The position numbers and the translations under genes were made by a program. From Nelumbo lutea (taxonomy: Eukaryota > Streptophyta > Magnoliopsida > Proteales > Nelumbonaceae), in NCBI GenBank assembly GCA_022828595.1, contig JAKGHH010000008.1, positions 7,057,728-7,121,727 of the forward strand: DNA of 64,000 bases, given 5' to 3'. The notes below the pieces were generated by a model. The model was not told the origin of the DNA. It did not search any database and saw only the letters and a program-made list of their open reading frames with translations. Each line of letters starts with the position of its first letter. The stretch's first letter is position 1. Shown one piece after another: positions 61,961 through 64,000 of the stretch.

Positions 61961-63810
61961 TAACATAATAGATGGGTCGTTGGACCCGGTCTGTTTCTTT
62001 TATCAGTACCGAATTGACCGCCTCGTCGCTCGCCGAGAGGTACTGTTCTAAGACCTCGCCCACCTCGGGTCGGGCTAAGGTTGGCACACTAGCGAGGTAA
62101 TCTTTTAGTTCGTCGAACACGAACTTGCAGTCCGGGGTCCACTCGAACCCTTTGCCTTTGACTGCCTTGAAGAAGGGTAGGCAGCGGTCTGCTGACTTAG
62201 ACAAGAAGCGGCTTAGAGCGGCTATGCGGCCGTTTAGCCTCTGAACCTCTTTTACTTTCCGAGGTGGTTTCATATATAGAATGGCTTTTATTTTGTCCGG
62301 GTTGGCCTCAATACCGCGCCGATTGACAATGTAGCCTAGGAACTTGCCCGAGGTGACACCGAAGACACACTTGTTGGGGTTCAACTTCATGCTAAACTGA
62401 CGCAGGATTTGGAAAACAGAATCTAAGTCTTGTATTAATTCTTGTGAAAACTGAGTCTTGACGACCATGTCGTCTACATAGCACTCTATCTTCGTACCAA
62501 TCAGGGGCCGAAATAGCCTATTTACAAGTCTTTGGAAAGTCGCTCCGGCATTTTTTAGTCCGAAGGGCATGACTTTGTAGCAATACAGGCCAAACTCGGC
62601 TATGAAGCTGGTTTTTTCCTCATCGGATGGGTCCATCCTAACTTGGTTGTAGCCCGAGTAGGCGTCCAGGAAGCTTAGCAACTCGTTTCCCGAGGTCGCG
62701 TCCACTAGACGGTCAATTCTGGGGAGGGGGAAGCAATCTTTCGGGCAAGCTCGGTTCAGGTCGGTATAGTCGACGCACATGTGCCACTTGCCGCTTGCCT
62801 TTTTTACCAACACCGGGTTGGCCACCCAGCTTGGGTAATGGACTTCCCTTATGAAGTTTGTTGCGAGGAGCTTCTCGACCTCCTCGTCGACCGCTCTCCA
62901 ACGTTCTGGGGCTAAGTTGCGTTTCTTCTGTCTAACGGGTCTGACTACAGGGTCAGTATTAAGTTTGTGAGTTATCAGTCCGGGGCTAATGCTGGGCATG
63001 TCGGCCGCGGACCAGGCAAAAATATCTAAATTTTGAAGTAAAAAACTCACCAGTTCGGCTCGTAGGGGGTCTTCGATGGAAGCTCCGATGCTTAGTGTGC
63101 GAGCTGGGTCCGTAGCTGAAGTCGGGATTGCGACAGTTTCCTCCGTGGGCGAAGCTCGTTCCTCACCTTGCTCCGCAGGCCGCTCCAGTTCGAGGTCATC
63201 GGCCGCCTTGGTTTTTCCCTTCAGGGCAGCAACGTAGCACTTGCGGGACTCGAGCTGGTCACCCCGCGCTACCCCTATACTAAAGTCCGTAGGGAACTTC
63301 ATGGCCAAATAGTAGGTGGAGACCGCCGCCCGTAGGATATGCGTGATCGGCCGCCCTATTATGGCATTGTATGGGGAGGGAGTCGCGACTATCAGGAAAT
63401 CATGGTTGAGTCTGACTGCACAAGGCCATGTGCCGACTTCCACAGGGACAATTACTTTTCCGAGGGGCCTGACTTCCTCTCCGCTGAAACCCACCAGGGG
63501 AGTGTTCGCGGGCTTCAGCTCGCTCCTCTGTAACTGCAGCTGGTCAAATGCTGATTTGAAGAGGATGTCCGCTGAGCTGCCCGAATCTACGAGTATGCGC
63601 CTGACCTCGAAGTCGCTGATCCTTAGTTTAATGACAAGCACGTCATCATGGGGGTAGTGGACTCCTCGCGCGTCGTCCTCCGTGAAAAAGATTGGTTCTT
63701 CGGTCTTTGGTCTCTTTGGGGGGTTCCGTTCTTCGAGGGCCGCTTCGCGAACTGAAGTTCGGGCTGCTGCCGAGGTACACCCCGCTACCACCGAACCTCC
63801 CACTATTACA
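61947..63810 (-). CDS. Protease and reverse transcriptase of pol (long open segment)
   Basis: 618 codons without stop on the - strand. Protease site DSGSSADI at codons 73-80; RT with LVKKASGKWHMCVDYTDLN, LDAYSGYNQVRM, KVMPFGLKNAGATFQ and catalytic YVDD at 442-445, then the FLGYIVNRRGIEANPDK stretch. The last part runs into RNase H and ends at an in-frame TAG (61949-61947). The true start is upstream in gag-pol, so the first Met is not a real start. Confidence 0.9.
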
Positions 63811-64000
63811 TGGATGGTTCCCCGAATTGGCCTCTCTTCCGGAGGCTACTTCTGCAATGGTTCGGCAGGTCTGTTGCTAGACTTGGGGGCATCCTTTTCG
63901 TGCTCCCCTTGCCGACCTGCTTTATTGTTATTGTTGTGCTGTACAAAGTTTCTCAAGTATCCGGACGGATGAGCCCCTCTATCTCATCCTGGAGGTTATT
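63811..64000 (-). pseudogene. C-terminal end of gag, broken
   Basis: The - strand reads QDEIEGLIR, then after a frame change LRNFVQHNNNNKAGRQ and an Arg/Glu/Lys-rich linker. This is the usual part that follows the gag zinc finger in Tat elements. A TAG at 63848-63846 and a frameshift near 63965 interrupt it. The rest of gag and the 5' LTR lie outside the window. Confidence 0.65.

Larger units (their letters stand above)
56138..64000 (-). mobile_element. Tat-type Ty3/gypsy LTR retrotransposon, 3' part, runs off the window
   Basis: Order on the - strand from the window edge: gag end, protease, RT, RNase H, second RNase H, integrase, then a + strand antisense gene, polypurine tract and 3' LTR (56138-57048). 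The double RNase H and the opposite-strand gene before the LTR are the plan known for Tat/Grande/RIRE2-like elements. This DNA is clearly more GC-rich than the host spacers. pol is broken by stops and shifts; the 5' LTR and primer site are outside the window. Confidence 0.9.

Overview
The window is nuclear DNA of a flowering plant. It holds intron-bearing genes with clear plant orthologs, AT-rich spacers, many CT/GA microsatellites, and the transposon types typical of plants: hAT, Tourist-like MITEs, Helitrons, SINE, LINE and Ty3/gypsy of the Tat type. TE-filled introns up to 5 kb and a non-grass look fit a dicot or a basal eudicot/magnoliid-grade species. I cannot name the species.

Three intact protein genes can be assembled. 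(1) A single-exon atypical bHLH factor of the IND/HECATE/bHLH87 type is on the + strand (14178-15542), with TATA-bearing upstream DNA and a cluster of CT repeats in the preceding 4 kb. (2) An EPSIN1-type ENTH clathrin adaptor is on the - strand. It has 11 exons between 34724 (ATG) and 20281 (stop), encodes 568 aa, and contains one GC-AG intron. (3) A VPS32/SNF7 (CHMP4) ESCRT-III subunit is on the + strand, with 6 exons from 43916 to 51224 and 218 aa. Genes 2 and 3 are divergently arranged about 9 kb apart, and both act in endosomal/vacuolar sorting of cargo.

Between and inside these genes lie many mobile elements. They include a SINE with a 14-bp target duplication; Tourist-like MITEs with TTA/TAA duplications; five hAT-like elements ending in xxTGGCAA-type termini (four with recognisable 8-bp duplications); RNase H or RT scraps of LINEs in several introns; a short Helitron that has swallowed a Tourist MITE; and a second Helitron-like unit carrying large inverted repeats. 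A 1.1-kb near-perfect foldback lies at about 35.84-36.92 kb in an AT-rich, repeat-built spacer (35-41.5 kb).

The right end (52.7-64 kb) is a transposon neighbourhood. An hAT element is split by a solo LTR. Next comes a 1.6-kb element with long inverted arms enclosing the first exon of a PAP-phosphatase-like gene. A large Tat-type Ty3/gypsy element then runs on the - strand off the window end (56138 onward). It has a 911-bp LTR with six 40-bp tandem repeats, a polypurine tract, and degraded integrase, double RNase H, RT, protease and gag end. Between pol and LTR it also carries an antisense gene on the + strand with a TATA box, twelve ACGT cores upstream, and two small introns readable only on the antisense transcript. 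That antisense unit and the long-arm element with the captured exon are the most interesting parts.
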